Assembly (NCBI GenBank): GCA_900466605.1
Contig: UBMU01000004.1
Location: 61,294 to 125,293 of the forward strand
Length of the DNA stretch: 64,000 bases
Reading direction: 5' to 3'
From: Hyphomicrobiales bacterium
GTDB lineage: Bacteria > Pseudomonadota > Alphaproteobacteria > Rhizobiales > Rhizobiaceae
Shown here: positions 63,981 through 64,000 of the stretch, in pieces
How the letters are laid out: the number at the start of each line of letters is the position of its first letter
Numbering within the stretch: the first letter of the stretch is position 1
Position numbers and translations under genes: made by a program
The notes under the pieces: generated by a model
Told to the model about the DNA's origin: nothing
The model's input: the letters and a program-made list of their open reading frames with translations, nothing else
The model's database searches: none

Positions 63981-64000
63981 ATGTCCAAGTTTGAAGTCCT
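63981..64000 (+). CDS. Start of the next gene (partial, cut by window end)
   Basis: ATG at 63981 with GGAG ten bases upstream opens a frame reading MSKFEV to the window end. Only six codons are visible, so the product cannot be named. Its position after the dioxygenase suggests a co-regulated gene. Confidence 0.45.

Noticed and set aside
1..64000. CRISPR arrays, phage genes and complete insertion sequences
   Set aside because: I found no regular direct repeats with spacers, no transposase with a DDE or HUH motif, and no phage structural genes.

Overview
The window looks like an accessory region (plasmid, chromid or genomic island) of a Rhizobiales bacterium, most likely Rhizobiaceae. The reasons are a GC-rich backbone, many ABC uptake operons each beside a LacI, RpiR or GntR regulator, a napEFDABC cluster, a stand-alone LigD-type ligase gene and several short conserved genes of rhizobial type. 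I saw no rRNA, tRNA, CRISPR array, replication origin or intact transposase. These assignments come from reading protein motifs; no database search was run.

Layout. 0-3.4 kb: a LysR gene divergent from a five-gene set (cupin, DUF2255, double carboxymuconolactone decarboxylase domain, tautomerase, cyclophilin-like); the first and last genes of this set carry frameshifts. 3.5-4.6 kb: a LacI regulator frameshifted inside its DNA-binding domain, with two well-kept 14-bp palindromic operators just upstream. 5.3-11.4 kb: a UgpBAEC-like importer with an embedded glycerophosphodiester phosphodiesterase, an RpiR regulator and a second, decayed phosphodiesterase. 12-13.6 kb: hipBA. 14.1-21.7 kb: LacI, a GH78 alpha-L-rhamnosidase and a complete sugar ABC importer.

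21.9-33.2 kb holds the most interesting system. A Dpp/Opp-type importer, an amidase and two Asp/Glu-racemase-superfamily proteins lie divergent from a GntR gene, a hydantoinase-type cyclic amidohydrolase and a DUF3830 protein. One racemase-family protein has the Gly...Cys arrangement of arylmalonate decarboxylase; the other lacks both cysteines of hydantoin racemases. I infer uptake and breakdown of a cyclic amide, imide or ureide, by chemistry that may not be standard hydantoin racemisation.

33.4-39.8 kb: an SRPBCC-like protein, an SDR, a MarR regulator and a three-subunit membrane-bound dehydrogenase (Tat-exported small subunit, GMC flavoprotein, triheme cytochrome c). 40-47 kb: small rhizobial genes, a response regulator, a MEKHLA protein, an RNase HI pseudogene, an epoxide hydrolase, a LigD-type ligase and DUF1488. 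47.8-50.9 kb: a GMC oxidoreductase and an ExoIII homologue with three altered active-site positions. 51-55.7 kb: periplasmic nitrate reductase. 56-64 kb: a D-2-hydroxyacid dehydrogenase-like protein, a lipocalin apparently fused to a piece of a decayed glyoxalase gene, a membrane protein, DUF2147, an adenylate cyclase-type protein, and a LysR gene divergent from a ring-cleaving-type VOC dioxygenase; the next gene is cut by the window end.

Decay is a recurring theme. Indels break small catabolic or regulatory genes, while the long transport and respiratory operons, including the 2.5-kb napA, are intact. That distribution argues for real erosion of dispensable genes over general sequencing error, but only reads can decide.
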